A stretch of 64,000 nt of DNA from Pseudomonas sp. SLFW (GTDB lineage Bacteria > Pseudomonadota > Gammaproteobacteria > Pseudomonadales > Pseudomonadaceae). The position numbers and the translations under genes were made by a program. Every line of letters starts with the position of its first letter. Position 1 is the first letter of the stretch. The stretch is taken from NCBI RefSeq assembly GCF_009905615.1, contig NZ_JAAAKW010000001.1:310001-374000 (forward strand). The letters run 5' to 3'. Under the pieces are notes generated by a model. That model did not search any database. It saw only the letters and a program-made list of their open reading frames with translations, and had not been told where the DNA came from. Shown piece by piece: positions 8,110 to 17,475 of the stretch.

Positions 8110-9798
8110 TCAGGCCGGATCGCGTAGTTCGCGTCGGAGGATTTTGCCTACTGGCGTCATCGGCAACGACTCCCGCAGCACGATGTGCTTGGGAATCTTG
8201 TAGCCCGTGAAGTTTTCTTTGCAGTACGCCTTTAACTCGTCGGTGGTCAGGCTTGCATCCCGAGGCACCACGAACAGCTTCACCGCTTCCCCCGAACGCT
8301 CGTCCGGTACGCCGATCACTGCGCAGTTGGCGACCTTCGGATGATGTGAAACCACATCCTCGATCTCGTTCGGGTAGACATTGAAACCCGACACGATAAT
8401 CAGATCTTTCTTACGGTCGACGATGCGGATGAAACCGTCCGGGTCGATCACAGCGATATCACCGGTTTTCAGCCAGCCGTCACTGTCGATCACTTCGGCC
8501 GTGGCGTCCGGTTTGTGCCAGTAACCGAGCATGATCTGCGGCCCTTTCAGGCACAGCTCGCCGCGTTCACCGACGGCCAGCTCGTTGCCTTCGTCATCGA
8601 TGACCTTGGCCGTGGTACCCGGCACGGGCATGCCGACGGTGCCCAGCTTCGACTGGTCGCCGTAGGGGTTGGCGGTGGCCACGGGAGAAGTTTCGGTGAG
8701 GCCGTAGCCTTCGACGATGGGGCAGCCGGTCAGTTTCAGCCAGCGCTCGGCGGTGGATTTCACCAACGCGGTGCCGCCCGAGTTGGTCAGGCGCAGGTGG
8801 GAGAAATCCAGATTCTTGAACTCAGGATGGTCCAACAGCGCCACAAACAGCGTGTTGAGGCCGAGCATCGCCGAGAACTTCCATTTCTTCAGCTCTTTAA
8901 TGAAGCCACCGATGTCACGCGGGTTGGTGATCAGCACGTTGTGGTTGCCGCTGACCATCATGCACATGCAGTTACAGGTGAACGCATAGATGTGGTACAT
9001 GGGCAGCGGCGCGATCATGATTTCGCCGCCTTGCTTGAAGATCGGCAGCCCGTCCGGGCCATGCTGCAACATGCAGGCATAGACCTGCTGCATGTTCGCG
9101 ACCAGATTGCCGTGAGTGAGCATCGCGCCTTTTGGCGAGCCGGTGGTGCCGCCGGTGTATTGCAGGACAGCGATGTCGTCCAGGTCGAGCTTCACCTGTT
9201 GCACGTGATCACCACGGCCAAGCTTGAGCACGCTCTTGAACGCGACCGCCTGGGGCAAATCGTAGGCCGGAACCATCTTCTTGACCTTCTCGACGATGGT
9301 GTTGATCAGCCACCCCTTGGCCGCCGATTGCATGTCGCCCATCTTCACTTCGATGAGGTACTGAATGTCGGTGTCGGGCAGCACTTCCTGCACGTTCTTG
9401 CCGAACACATTGAGGTAGACCAGCGCACGCACACCGGCGTCCTTGAACTGATGGCGCATCTCGCGTGCGGTGTAGAGCGGGTTGGTGTTGACCACGATCA
9501 GACCGGCGCGCATGGCACCGAAAACGGCGATGGGGTACTGGATCAGATTGGGCATCTGGACGGCGATGCGGTCGCCGGGTTTGAGCTCGGTTTGCTGCTG
9601 GATGTAACCGGCGAAAGCCGCTGAATGACGCTCCAGCTCGGCGTAGGTCAGGGTCACGCCCATGTTGCTGTAGGCCGGGCGATCCGCGTACTTCTTGCAA
9701 TTGCGCTCGAAGACCTCGATCACCGATTTGTACGCGTGAAGGTCCACTTCAGAGAGGACGCCCGCCGGGCGTTTGTCATTCCAGAATTCAGGTTGCAT
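8110..9798 (-). CDS. fadD2: Long-chain-fatty-acid-CoA ligase FadD2
   Basis: Second acyl-CoA ligase, 562 residues, starting MQPEFWNDKRPAGV, which matches the Pseudomonas FadD2 subgroup. It carries the AMP-binding signature YTGGTTGSPKGAMLTHGN, EGYGLTETSPVATANPYG and the C-terminal IVDRKKDLIIVSGFNVYP. It closely resembles fadD1 along its length, so the pair is a tandem duplication. In P. aeruginosa the two differ in fatty acid chain preference; whether that holds here is not shown. It is transcribed away from the divergent lysophospholipase/phaJ pair. The 226-base gap 9799-10024 should hold both promoters. Confidence 0.95.
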   Translation of the reverse strand: MQPEFWNDKRPAGVLSEVDLHAYKSVIEVFERNCKKYADRPAYSNMGVTLTYAELERHSAAFAGYIQQQTELKPGDRIAVQMPNLIQYPIAVFGAMRAGLIVVNTNPLYTAREMRHQFKDAGVRALVYLNVFGKNVQEVLPDTDIQYLIEVKMGDMQSAAKGWLINTIVEKVKKMVPAYDLPQAVAFKSVLKLGRGDHVQQVKLDLDDIAVLQYTGGTTGSPKGAMLTHGNLVANMQQVYACMLQHGPDGLPIFKQGGEIMIAPLPMYHIYAFTCNCMCMMVSGNHNVLITNPRDIGGFIKELKKWKFSAMLGLNTLFVALLDHPEFKNLDFSHLRLTNSGGTALVKSTAERWLKLTGCPIVEGYGLTETSPVATANPYGDQSKLGTVGMPVPGTTAKVIDDEGNELAVGERGELCLKGPQIMLGYWHKPDATAEVIDSDGWLKTGDIAVIDPDGFIRIVDRKKDLIIVSGFNVYPNEIEDVVSHHPKVANCAVIGVPDERSGEAVKLFVVPRDASLTTDELKAYCKENFTGYKIPKHIVLRESLPMTPVGKILRRELRDPA

Positions 9799-10024
9799 GT
9801 TCTTTTTATCCTCTTACCTGAGAGTACCGACCCCGCAGCCTGGGTGCGGGTGATTGCCGGACGTTAGCAGCTAACCCCAAGAAGGCAAATAGGCCCTCGG
9901 GCGTCATCAATGACGTGAATCTCGCGGGTGATCGGCCCGTCATTCCGCAACGGCTATACACTGCTGGATAAGGATGACTACAGCGCAATTTCGCGACAAT
10001 TTTATACAAGGCCAGGGAAACACC

Positions 10025-10969
10025 ATGAAACATGATGCTTTTTGGCTGGACACCACGGATCATCACCGCGTGTACGTGAATGCGTGGCTGCCGCTGGGCG
10101 ATCCCAAGGCGGTGGTAATGCTGTCCCATGGCATGGCGGAACACAGCGGACGCTATGAGCGGCTTGGCTCCGCGCTGACGGGAGCGGGTTTTGCGCTGTA
10201 CGCCCATGACCAACGCGGGCATGGCCGCACCGCCGCCCACGGCGTTCTCGGGCATTACGCCGATCAGGATGGCTGGAACAAAGTGGTGGGCGATCTGGCC
10301 CTGCTGAATGCCACGATTGGCGAGCGTCACGGAGACGTGCCCGTGTTTCTGCTGGGGCACAGCATGGGCAGTTACATTGCTCTGGCGTACTTGCTGCACC
10401 ACAGCGCCAGCCTGCAAGGCGCGGTGCTCAGTGGCTCGAACTTCCAGCCGGTTTCCCTTTATCGCACCGCCGCGGTCGTGGCCCGCATGGAGCGTTGGCG
10501 TCAGGGACCTACCGGGCGCAGTGCACTGATGGAGTTTCTATCGTTCGGCTCCTTCAATCAGAAATTCAAGCCCGTGCGCACGTCATTTGACTGGCTCAGC
10601 CGTGATCCGGATGAGGTGGACAAGTACGTGAGCGACCCGCTGTGTGGGTTTCGCTGCACCAATCAGTTCTGGCTGGACATGCTCCGTGGCCTGCAGCAAA
10701 TCAGCAAAACGTCGAACCTGGCGCAGATCGACAAAAGCCTGCCGATGCTGATCATGGGCGGCGAATGTGATCCGGTGAGCGAAGGCAAGCGTCTCAAAGA
10801 TCTGGCCGAGGCGCTGACAGGGACCCATCATCCGTTCGTGACCCTGAAGATCTACCCTCAGGCCCGGCATGAAATTCTCAACGAGACCAACCGCGAGGAG
10901 GTCACTCATGATTTACTCGCCTGGCTCGAAGAGGCGCTGAAGGAGCCCCGGCCACCCCGCAGCGAATGA
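10025..10969 (+). CDS. Alpha/beta hydrolase, lysophospholipase/monoacylglycerol lipase family
   Basis: Serine hydrolase of the serine aminopeptidase S33 / lysophospholipase type, 314 residues. Visible motifs are SHGMAEHSGRY (oxyanion region), AHDQRGHGRT, and the nucleophile elbow GHSMGS. The likely acid is in GGECDPVSEG and the likely His in YPQARHEILNE. I start at ATG 10025 (MKHDAFWLDT), because the 17 residues possible upstream (from 9974) do not look conserved. No signal peptide, so it acts in the cytoplasm or at the inner membrane face. It is followed 38 bases later by phaJ1, the P. aeruginosa PA3301-PA3302 order. It probably releases fatty acids that the neighbouring FadD enzymes activate (inference). 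Confidence 0.9.
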   Translation: MKHDAFWLDTTDHHRVYVNAWLPLGDPKAVVMLSHGMAEHSGRYERLGSALTGAGFALYAHDQRGHGRTAAHGVLGHYADQDGWNKVVGDLALLNATIGERHGDVPVFLLGHSMGSYIALAYLLHHSASLQGAVLSGSNFQPVSLYRTAAVVARMERWRQGPTGRSALMEFLSFGSFNQKFKPVRTSFDWLSRDPDEVDKYVSDPLCGFRCTNQFWLDMLRGLQQISKTSNLAQIDKSLPMLIMGGECDPVSEGKRLKDLAEALTGTHHPFVTLKIYPQARHEILNETNREEVTHDLLAWLEEALKEPRPPRSE

Positions 10970-11007
10970 CGCCTTTTCATTTCTTTTAAACGTTACAGGA
11001 CCGCCAC

Positions 11008-11478
11008 ATGACTGAAGTCACCAACACCCCGTACGAAGCCCTTGAAGTCGGCCAGACCGCCAGCTACAGCAAGACCGTCGAAGAACGTCACATTCAGCTG
11101 TTCGCCGAAATGTCCGGCGACCGCAACCCGGTGCACCTCGATGCGGAATTTGCGGCCAAGACCCTGTTCAAGGATCGCATCGCCCACGGGATGTTCAGTG
11201 GCGCGCTGATCAGCGCAGCGGTGGCCTGCGAGTTGCCTGGGCCGGGCACGATCTATCTCGGTCAGCAGATGAGCTTTCAAAAACCGGTGAAGATCGGCGA
11301 CACGTTGACCGTGCGGTTGGAGATTCTGGAAAAACTGCCGAAGTTTCGCGTGCGGATCGCGACACGGGTGTTCAACCAGGATGAAGAATTGGTCGTTGAT
11401 GGTGAGGCGGAGATCCTGGCGCCGCGCAAGGAACAGACCGTCAGCTTGACGGAATTGCCGGCGATTACGGTGGGCTGA
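11008..11478 (+). CDS. phaJ1: (R)-specific enoyl-CoA hydratase PhaJ1 (MaoC family)
   Basis: A 156-residue hot-dog-fold hydratase that converts trans-2-enoyl-CoA into (R)-3-hydroxyacyl-CoA, diverting beta-oxidation intermediates to polyhydroxyalkanoate synthesis. The hydratase-2 motif with the catalytic Asp/His is visible in SGDRNPVHLDAEFA, followed by RIAHGMFSGALIS and GPGTIYLGQQMSF. I recognise strong similarity to P. aeruginosa PhaJ1 (PA3302). An AGGA ribosome site precedes the ATG. It is probably in an operon with the hydrolase upstream. A run of nine Cs lies just after the stop (11485-11493), outside the gene. Confidence 0.93.
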   Translation: MTEVTNTPYEALEVGQTASYSKTVEERHIQLFAEMSGDRNPVHLDAEFAAKTLFKDRIAHGMFSGALISAAVACELPGPGTIYLGQQMSFQKPVKIGDTLTVRLEILEKLPKFRVRIATRVFNQDEELVVDGEAEILAPRKEQTVSLTELPAITVG

Positions 11479-11530
11479 TGCTCTCCCCCCCCCTGCCTGG
11501 CCCCTATGCAGGGGCTCTGCACGGTCTCCA

Positions 11531-11635
11531 CTGTGGGAGGGAATTCATTCTGGGCGGCATTCCGACGATGGGCCGGTACAATCAACCCATCTCGGTTGCC
11601 TGATCGAATCCTCGCGAATCAATTCGCTCCCTCAG
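11531..11635. repeat. Degraded REPIN-like paired repeat, GAATTCATTCGCGA class
   Basis: Left arm CTGTGGGAGGGAATTCATTC and right arm CGCGAATCAATTCGCTCCCT are related to the intact copies but carry several mismatches and a longer spacing of 105 bp. It lies downstream of phaJ1. Confidence 0.65.
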
Positions 11636-11681
11636 GAATTCTGCGGTGTCCCCGCCTCACTGCCCTTCTCGAAAAAAACTC

Positions 11682-11707
11682 AAAAAAATGGGCAACCGAA
11701 GTTGCCC
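11682..11707 (-). terminator. Rho-independent terminator of the ccoM-like gene
   Basis: On the minus strand GGGCAAC-TTCG-GTTGCCC forms a perfect 7-bp stem with a stable UUCG loop (11690-11707), followed by ATTTTTTT. It is about 33 bases beyond the stop of the micro-gene at 11740-11856, which supports that gene being real. Confidence 0.9.
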
Positions 11708-11739
11708 CAAATGCCTTGCGTGCTCTTTTTATAAGAGAC

Positions 11740-11856
11740 TCAATCTTCACCGCGCGTCCGCGAGTCTCTCCAGATGAACAGTGCCAATGCTGCGAAAAAA
11801 CTCAGTATCAGCATCACCGTGACCACACCCGCTATCACCGCATGATCGAGAAACAT
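11740..11856 (-). CDS. ccoM: Small single-helix membrane protein, CcoM-like cbb3 oxidase subunit
   Basis: A 38-codon gene, too short for usual gene calling. It reads MFLDHAVIAGVVTVMLILSF, then a Phe/Ala-rich membrane stretch ending in FIWRDSRTRGED. One transmembrane helix (residues 6-30) with a basic/acidic tail matches the form of CcoM, the roughly 37-residue stabilising subunit of cbb3 cytochrome c oxidase described in P. stutzeri. A strong ribosome site (GGGAGGGG) lies 6 bases before the ATG. A FNR/ANR-type box lies at 11921-11934, a -10-like GCTAAT at 11895-11900, and a terminator at 11682-11707, so it is a complete monocistronic unit. The CcoM name rests on remembered similarity and on the regulatory context, not on alignment. 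Confidence 0.8.
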   Translation of the reverse strand: MFLDHAVIAGVVTVMLILSFFAALALFIWRDSRTRGED

Positions 11857-11894
11857 GGAAGCCCCTCCCACCGTCATCTGTTCAATGGGTGCAG

Positions 11895-11934
11895 ATTAGC
11901 CAGAGGCGGACAGGGAAGTATTGACCCACATCAA
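11895..11934 (-). promoter_or_regulatory. ANR/FNR box and promoter of the ccoM-like gene
   Basis: On the minus strand TTGATGTGGGTCAA (11921-11934) differs from the consensus TTGAT-N4-ATCAA by one base. Its centre is about 40 bases upstream of the start predicted by the -10-like GCTAAT at 11895-11900. That is the class II activator position at -41.5. The inferred leader is about 30 bases. This predicts induction at low oxygen. Confidence 0.75.
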
Positions 11935-12000
11935 TCCCCCGCACCGTTGAATGAAGGCACGCGCAGATTGATCAGGTCAGAGGGAGAACGGAAAGGGGGG

Positions 12001-12159
12001 CTAGCGCTTTTTCGGCTTGTTCTTGCTTTTCTTCTTGCCCTTGGCCAGCGGCATCGCCTGCTCGAAGGCCTGGCGCACTTCGTTGAGCCGCTTGTCGTTG
12101 AGGTCGTGAACACGCTTGGCGCGCTCGACGCTCAGGTCTACCAGTTTTTCATCGCTCAT
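12001..12159 (-). CDS. Small lysine-rich conserved protein, function unknown
   Basis: A 52-residue protein starting MSDEKLVDLSVERAKRVHDL and ending in a run of Lys/Arg (KGKKKSKNKPKKR). The reading frame is open to 12192, but the ATG at 12159 has the better context (GAGAG upstream) and begins the part that looks conserved in Pseudomonas. The first half is predicted helical with heptad-like spacing; the tail could bind nucleic acid. It lies between the ccoM-like gene and a proline-rich protein on the same strand, upstream of rapA in the opposite direction. No function is claimed. Confidence 0.7.
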   Translation of the reverse strand: MSDEKLVDLSVERAKRVHDLNDKRLNEVRQAFEQAMPLAKGKKKSKNKPKKR

Positions 12160-12225
12160 GACGGGGTGCTCTCGAATGCCCAATGGCGACAATAATGCGC
12201 AATCGGACCGGCGCTGACCAGCACC

Positions 12226-12603
12226 TCACACCTTCAGGTCCACCCACAACCCCTGACGTGGCTCATCATCGATGATCGGCACCACGGGCACGGTGTTGTC
12301 CGCGTTCAGGAAATCACCGGGAATCGCCGGGCCGCTGTGAACCGGCGGTGCGCCTTCCTCCTCTTCATTGAGATCAGGATGACGATCGGACGTACGTCGA
12401 TCGCGACGGCGCCGTTGCTGTCGGCGCTGCTCTTCGCGCAGCAGCAGTTGAGCCTGCTCGGGGTCGCGCTGGCCCATGTTGATGGTGCTCTCGCTGGAAC
12501 TCGGCTGCACCGGCGCGACAGGCGGGATGTCAGGCGTGGGTTTGACCGGGTCCTGCTGCGAGGTAACGGGGGCCGCGCTCAAGGGGATCAGCGGTGGCAG
12601 CAT
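12226..12603 (-). CDS. Low-complexity Pro/Arg/Glu-rich protein, function unknown
   Basis: A 125-residue protein with a proline-rich first third, a strongly basic run (RREEQRRQQRRRRDRR-like, about residues 58-72), an acidic patch (NEEEEG) and a C-terminus ending WVDLKV. An AGGAGA ribosome site lies 8 bases before ATG 12603. It has no signal peptide or membrane segment. Such proteins beside rapA in Pseudomonas have sometimes been labelled aspartate-semialdehyde dehydrogenase; nothing in this sequence supports that. It is divergent from rapA, sharing the 217-base upstream region 12604-12820. Confidence 0.75.
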   Translation of the reverse strand: MLPPLIPLSAAPVTSQQDPVKPTPDIPPVAPVQPSSSESTINMGQRDPEQAQLLLREEQRRQQRRRRDRRTSDRHPDLNEEEEGAPPVHSGPAIPGDFLNADNTVPVVPIIDDEPRQGLWVDLKV

Positions 12604-12820
12604 GGTAATGGTCTCCTGTTATCAGGCTGTCGGCTGCCGTTTCGTCGACTTGAGCCGTAATGCGGGGAAGTTTCGACTATGTTTTTCGCAACAAGTGCCC
12701 GTCCGGCGGTTTATACCCAATAAATGCGGGGCTTTTTACAACATGGGCCGCACAAGCGCTTTGGCTGGGCGGCGTGTTCCGTTACCATAGTCGGCTTTTT
12801 CAAGGCGGGAGTCAGGCAGC

Positions 12821-15667
12821 ATGGCGCAGCAGTATCAACCGGGGCAACGCTGGATTAGCGACAGCGAAGCCGAGCTGGGTTTGGGCACCGTTCTGGCACA
12901 GGACGGCCGCTTGTTGACCGTGCTCTATCCGGCCACTGGCGACACCCGCCAGTATGCATTGCGCAACGCTCCCCTTACGCGGGTGCGGTTCTCGCCGGGT
13001 GACACCATCACCCATTTCGAAAACTGGAAGATGACCGTTCGCGAAGTCGAAGATGTCGATGGACTGCTGGTCTATCACGGCCTCAACGCGCAGAACCAGC
13101 CGGTGACACTGCCGGAAACCCAGCTCTCCAACTTCATTCAATTCCGTCTGGCCAGCGACCGCTTGTTCGCCGGGCAGATCGATCCGCTCGCCTGGTTCTC
13201 GCTGCGCTACCACACGCTGGAGCACACCAGCCGCCAGCTGCAATCCTCGCTGTGGGGCCTGGGCGGCGTTCGCGCCCAGCCCATCGCTCACCAGTTGCAC
13301 ATCGCCCGTGAAGTCGCCGACCGTATCGCCCCTCGCGTGCTGCTGGCGGACGAAGTGGGTCTGGGCAAGACCATCGAAGCCGGTCTGGTCATCCATCGCC
13401 AACTGCTGTCGGGTCGCGCCAGCCGCGTGCTGATCCTGGTGCCGGAAAACCTGCAACACCAGTGGCTGGTGGAAATGCGCCGCCGCTTCAACCTGCAGGT
13501 CGCGCTGTTCGATGCCGAGCGCTTCATCGAAAGCGATGCCAGCAACCCGTTCGAAGACACCCAACTGGCGCTGGTGTCGCTGGAGTGGCTGGTCGAAGAC
13601 GAAAAGGCCCAGGACGCGCTGTTCGCTGCTGGCTGGGACTTGTTGGTGGTCGACGAAGCCCACCACCTGGTCTGGCATGAAGAGAAGGCCAGCCAGGAAT
13701 ACTCGCTGGTCGAGCAATTGGCCGAAGTCATTCCCGGCGTTCTGCTGCTGACGGCGACCCCGGAACAACTCGGTCAGGACAGCCACTTCGCCCGTCTGCG
13801 CCTGCTCGATCCGAACCGTTTCCACGACCTGAAAGCCTTCCGCGCCGAGAGCGAAAACTATCGCCCGGTGGCTGAAGCCGTTCAGGAACTGCTGGATCAA
13901 GGCCGCCTCTCGCCCAAGGCACACGAGACCATTCAAGGTTTCCTCGGGGCCGAAGGCGAAGCGCTGTTGGGCGCTGTGGCCGATGGCGACACCGAAGCCA
14001 GCGCCCGCCTGATCCGCGAATTGCTCGACCGCCACGGCACCGGCCGCGTGCTGTTCCGCAACACCCGCGCCGCCGTGCAAGGGTTCCCGGAGCGCAAGCT
14101 GCATCCGTACCCGCTGCCGTGCCCGGCCGAATACCTCGAATTGCCCATTGGCGAACACGCCGACCTGTACCCGGAAGTCAGCTTCCAGGCTCAGGGCGAG
14201 ACCAGTGAAGAAGAACGCTGGTGGCGCTTCGACCCACGCGTCGATTGGCTGATCGACACGCTGAAGATGCTCAAGCGCGTCAAGGTGCTGGTGATCTGCG
14301 CTCACGCCGAAACCGCGATGGACCTGGAAGACGCACTGCGCGTGCGCTCCGGCATCCCGGCCACCGTGTTCCACGAGGGCATGAACATTCTGGAACGTGA
14401 CCGCGCCGCCGCGTACTTCGCCGACGAAGAATTCGGCGCGCAGGTGCTGATCTGTTCGGAAATCGGCAGTGAAGGCCGTAACTTCCAGTTCTCGCACCAT
14501 CTGGTGCTGTTCGATCTGCCTGCGCATCCGGACCTGCTGGAGCAGCGTATCGGGCGTCTGGACCGGATCGGCCAGAAGCACATCATCGAGCTGCACGTGC
14601 CGTACCTGGAAACCAGCCCGCAAGAGCGCCTGTTCCAGTGGTATCACGAAGCGTTGAACGCCTTCCTCAATACCTGCCCGACCGGCAACGCCCTGCAACA
14701 CCAGTTCGGTCCGCGCCTGCTGCCACAACTGGAAGGTGGCGACGAAGACGACTGGCAAGCGCTGGTCGCCGAAGCCCGTGCCGAGCGTGAGCGTCTGGAA
14801 AGCGAGCTGCACACCGGCCGTGACCGCCTGCTGGAACTCAACTCCGGCGGCGCGGGCGAAGGCGATGCACTGGTCGAGGCGATTCTGGAGCAGGACGATC
14901 AATTCACCCTGCCGATCTACATGGAAACCTTGTTTGACGCCTTCGGCATCGACAGCGAGGACCATTCGGAAAACGCCCTGATCCTCAAGCCGAGCGAGAA
15001 GATGCTCGACGCCAGCTTCCCGCTGGGCGACGACGAAGGCGTGACCATCACCTACGACCGCAATCAGGCGCTGTCCCGCGAGGATATGCAGTTCATTACC
15101 TGGGAGCACCCGATGGTGCAAGGCGGCATGGACCTGGTGCTGTCCGGCTCGATGGGCAACACCGCCGTCGCGCTGATCAAGAACAAAGCGCTGAAACCCG
15201 GCACCGTGCTGCTGGAATTGCTGTACGTCAGTGAGGTGGTCGCCCCGCGCTCGCTGCAACTGGGCCGCTACCTGCCACCGGCCGCCTTGCGCTGCCTGCT
15301 GGATGGCAACGGGAACGATCTGTCGGGCCGCGTCTCGTTCACCACCCTGAATGACCAGTTGGAAAGCGTGCCTCGCGCCAGCGCCAACAAATTCATCCAG
15401 GCTCAGCGTGACGTGTTGAACCCGCAGATCAACGCCGGTGAAGCCAAGATCGCGCCGAAACACGCCGAGCGCGTGGCCGACGCCCAGCGTCGCCTGGCCG
15501 CAGACACCGATGAAGAACTGGCGCGCCTGACCGCCTTGCAAGCGGTCAACCCAACCGTGCGCGACAGCGAAATCACGGCCTTGCGCGAACTGCGTGAACA
15601 GGGGCTGGCGATGCTGGAAAAAGCAGCGCTGCGCCTGGAAGCGATCCGAGTGTTGGTCGCGGGTTAA
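12821..15667 (+). CDS. rapA: RNA polymerase-associated ATPase RapA (HepA)
   Basis: A 948-residue Swi2/Snf2 ATPase that binds RNA polymerase and promotes its recycling after termination. The N-terminal Tudor-like region ([15 protein letters not shown]) is followed by Walker [13 protein letters not shown], the DEAH box in [43 protein letters not shown] and the helicase C-terminal motif [11 protein letters not shown]. The length matches RapA of Pseudomonas. A GGGAG ribosome site precedes ATG 12821. It is monocistronic by context and followed by a paired repeat. The position matches PA3308. Confidence 0.97.
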   Translation: MAQQYQPGQRWISDSEAELGLGTVLAQDGRLLTVLYPATGDTRQYALRNAPLTRVRFSPGDTITHFENWKMTVREVEDVDGLLVYHGLNAQNQPVTLPETQLSNFIQFRLASDRLFAGQIDPLAWFSLRYHTLEHTSRQLQSSLWGLGGVRAQPIAHQLHIAREVADRIAPRVLLADEVGLGKTIEAGLVIHRQLLSGRASRVLILVPENLQHQWLVEMRRRFNLQVALFDAERFIESDASNPFEDTQLALVSLEWLVEDEKAQDALFAAGWDLLVVDEAHHLVWHEEKASQEYSLVEQLAEVIPGVLLLTATPEQLGQDSHFARLRLLDPNRFHDLKAFRAESENYRPVAEAVQELLDQGRLSPKAHETIQGFLGAEGEALLGAVADGDTEASARLIRELLDRHGTGRVLFRNTRAAVQGFPERKLHPYPLPCPAEYLELPIGEHADLYPEVSFQAQGETSEEERWWRFDPRVDWLIDTLKMLKRVKVLVICAHAETAMDLEDALRVRSGIPATVFHEGMNILERDRAAAYFADEEFGAQVLICSEIGSEGRNFQFSHHLVLFDLPAHPDLLEQRIGRLDRIGQKHIIELHVPYLETSPQERLFQWYHEALNAFLNTCPTGNALQHQFGPRLLPQLEGGDEDDWQALVAEARAERERLESELHTGRDRLLELNSGGAGEGDALVEAILEQDDQFTLPIYMETLFDAFGIDSEDHSENALILKPSEKMLDASFPLGDDEGVTITYDRNQALSREDMQFITWEHPMVQGGMDLVLSGSMGNTAVALIKNKALKPGTVLLELLYVSEVVAPRSLQLGRYLPPAALRCLLDGNGNDLSGRVSFTTLNDQLESVPRASANKFIQAQRDVLNPQINAGEAKIAPKHAERVADAQRRLAADTDEELARLTALQAVNPTVRDSEITALRELREQGLAMLEKAALRLEAIRVLVAG

Positions 15668-15704
15668 GCCCAACTCGCCGGAGATCGTGCGGCGATCGCA
15701 AACC

Positions 15705-15842
15705 CTGTAGGAGCGTGGCTTGTCCCGCGATCTTGTGCGAAGCGCAAGCAAAACCGGATAACGCGGTGTATCAGCACTACCGGTGTTGTCTGGTTTTGCG
15801 ACCGGTTCCCGGCCGATCGCGGGACAAGCCACGCTCCTACAG
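15705..15842. repeat. REPIN-like paired inverted repeat, TGGCTTGTCCCGCGATC class
   Basis: Perfect long arms CTGTAGGAGCGTGGCTTGTC and GACAAGCCACGCTCCTACAG bound a 138-bp element with inner GATCNNG-type stems. It lies between convergent rapA and the MFS gene and could serve as a bidirectional transcription stop. Confidence 0.88.
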
Positions 15843-15859
15843 TCACACGCCCCCGCAGC

Positions 15860-17218
15860 TCACGCCACCGACGGCTTCACACCGCCTGCAACCGGCTCAT
15901 CCGCCGCCATCCCCTCTCGCATCCGCCGCGCATCACGGCTGAAGCATTTCGACGCAATCACCAGAAACACCAGCGTGAAAAACAACGCGCCGGGAATTAG
16001 GTACATCATCGCGTCATGCAACCCCACCGCCTTGAACGCTTCGGTCACTTCCTCGACCTGTGCAGCGGCCATCGCTGTGTGGGCGAAATGATCGGACAGC
16101 AACCCTGCCACCACCGGCCCCAGTCCACCACCCAGCAAATACAATCCCGCGAAGAACAGCGCCATCGCCGTGGCACGCAAACGCGGCTGCACCACGTCCT
16201 GAATCGCGGTGTAGACACAGGTGTAAAAGTTGTAGGAAAACAGCCAGCCCACGCTAAACACCGCGACGAACAGACCGATCTCGATGCGCCCGGCATGCAG
16301 CGCGAAGCCGGTGCACAGGCAGGCAACGGTCATGCTCGCCGCCGCGAACATCAGACGACCATTGGCCCAGCGTTGATGCAGCTTGTCCGCGACCCAGCCC
16401 CCTGCCGTCAGGCCGATCAACCCCGTCACGCCAACGATCAACCCGGTGGCCATTGCCGCTTCCTGCAACGGCAGCAAAAAATAGCGTTGCAGCATCGGGA
16501 CCATGAACGAGTTGCAGGCGTAGGTCGCGAAATTGAACGCCAGCCCCGCCAGCACCAGCCAGCGAAACGTCGGGATCGACAGCACGCGACGAATCGGGCG
16601 GTCGATTTTTTCTTGAGAGGTCGCGACACTTTCAGCCGCACCACGGGCGGGTTCGCGAATGAAGAACATGAACACCGCCAGGATCAGCCCCGGCACAGCG
16701 GCGATAAAAAAGGGGGCGCGCCAGCTGTCGAACGCCTTGACCATCGCGCCAATGGTGAAAAACGCCAGCAACAGGCCCAATGGCAAGCCGAGCATGAAAA
16801 TGCCCATGGCGCGGGAACGTTTGTGCGCGGGGAACAGGTCGCCGATCAGCGAGTTGGCAGCAGGTGCGTAACTCGCCTCGCCTATGCCCACGCCCATGCG
16901 CACCAACAGGAAGGTCCAGAAACTGCCGACCAGGCCGTTCACAGCCGTCAGCCCGCTCCAGACCGCCAGCCCCCACCCCATCAATTTGCGGCGCGAGCCA
17001 TTGTCAGCCATGCGTCCCAACGGCAATCCGGCGACGGCGTACACCAGGGTGAAAGCCGTGCCGATGATGCCCAATTGAAAATCGCTCAGCAGCCATTCCT
17101 TGCGGATCGGCTCGATGATGATGGCCGGGATCGTACGGTCGAAAAAGTTGAACAGGTTGGCCAGAAACAGCAGGAACAGGACGCGCCACGCGTTAGTCGC
17201 TTGAGTGGAATGATGCAT
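15860..17218 (-). CDS. MFS transporter, spinster-like
   Basis: A 452-residue major facilitator with about 12 hydrophobic segments. The first helix reads WRVLFLLFLANLFNFFDRTI, whose NxFDR motif is typical of the spinster/sphingolipid-transporter-like MFS group. The loop 2-3 signature GRMADNGSRRKLMGW and the motif GIGEASYAPAANSLIGDLFP are present. The substrate is unknown. ATG 17218 follows an AAGAGACG ribosome site. The gene is convergent with rapA and divergent from the YkgJ-type gene at 17476. No regulator is adjacent. Confidence 0.85.
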   Translation of the reverse strand: MHHSTQATNAWRVLFLLFLANLFNFFDRTIPAIIIEPIRKEWLLSDFQLGIIGTAFTLVYAVAGLPLGRMADNGSRRKLMGWGLAVWSGLTAVNGLVGSFWTFLLVRMGVGIGEASYAPAANSLIGDLFPAHKRSRAMGIFMLGLPLGLLLAFFTIGAMVKAFDSWRAPFFIAAVPGLILAVFMFFIREPARGAAESVATSQEKIDRPIRRVLSIPTFRWLVLAGLAFNFATYACNSFMVPMLQRYFLLPLQEAAMATGLIVGVTGLIGLTAGGWVADKLHQRWANGRLMFAAASMTVACLCTGFALHAGRIEIGLFVAVFSVGWLFSYNFYTCVYTAIQDVVQPRLRATAMALFFAGLYLLGGGLGPVVAGLLSDHFAHTAMAAAQVEEVTEAFKAVGLHDAMMYLIPGALFFTLVFLVIASKCFSRDARRMREGMAADEPVAGGVKPSVA

Positions 17219-17475
17219 GTGTCGTCTCTTTTTATTGTTGTTGGGCCAGACGCCCCCGCCGAGACCCTGAATCTAGTCAGGCTGATCGAAACTGTCTTGG
17301 ATCATTCGCCAAACTGATACCCGCCCATCGTTTCAGCACCCTGAACATGGCCCCTGTCGCTCTACCTCTGCCCGCCGAATTATATTTTCGCCCCCCACTT
17401 CCCAACGCCATCCGGAAGCCTAGAATAGCGCCGGATCGCTCCCCCCCTCGCTGATCCATTCTCCGGTTTACATCC

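Noticed and set aside
11485..11493. Nine-C tract as a phase-variation site
   Set aside because: It lies after the phaJ1 stop and outside any coding or promoter element, so slippage would have no obvious effect.
12812..15832. 1006-codon open frame on the minus strand opposite rapA
   Set aside because: A shadow frame in GC-rich DNA; rapA on the plus strand has full Swi2/Snf2 motifs.
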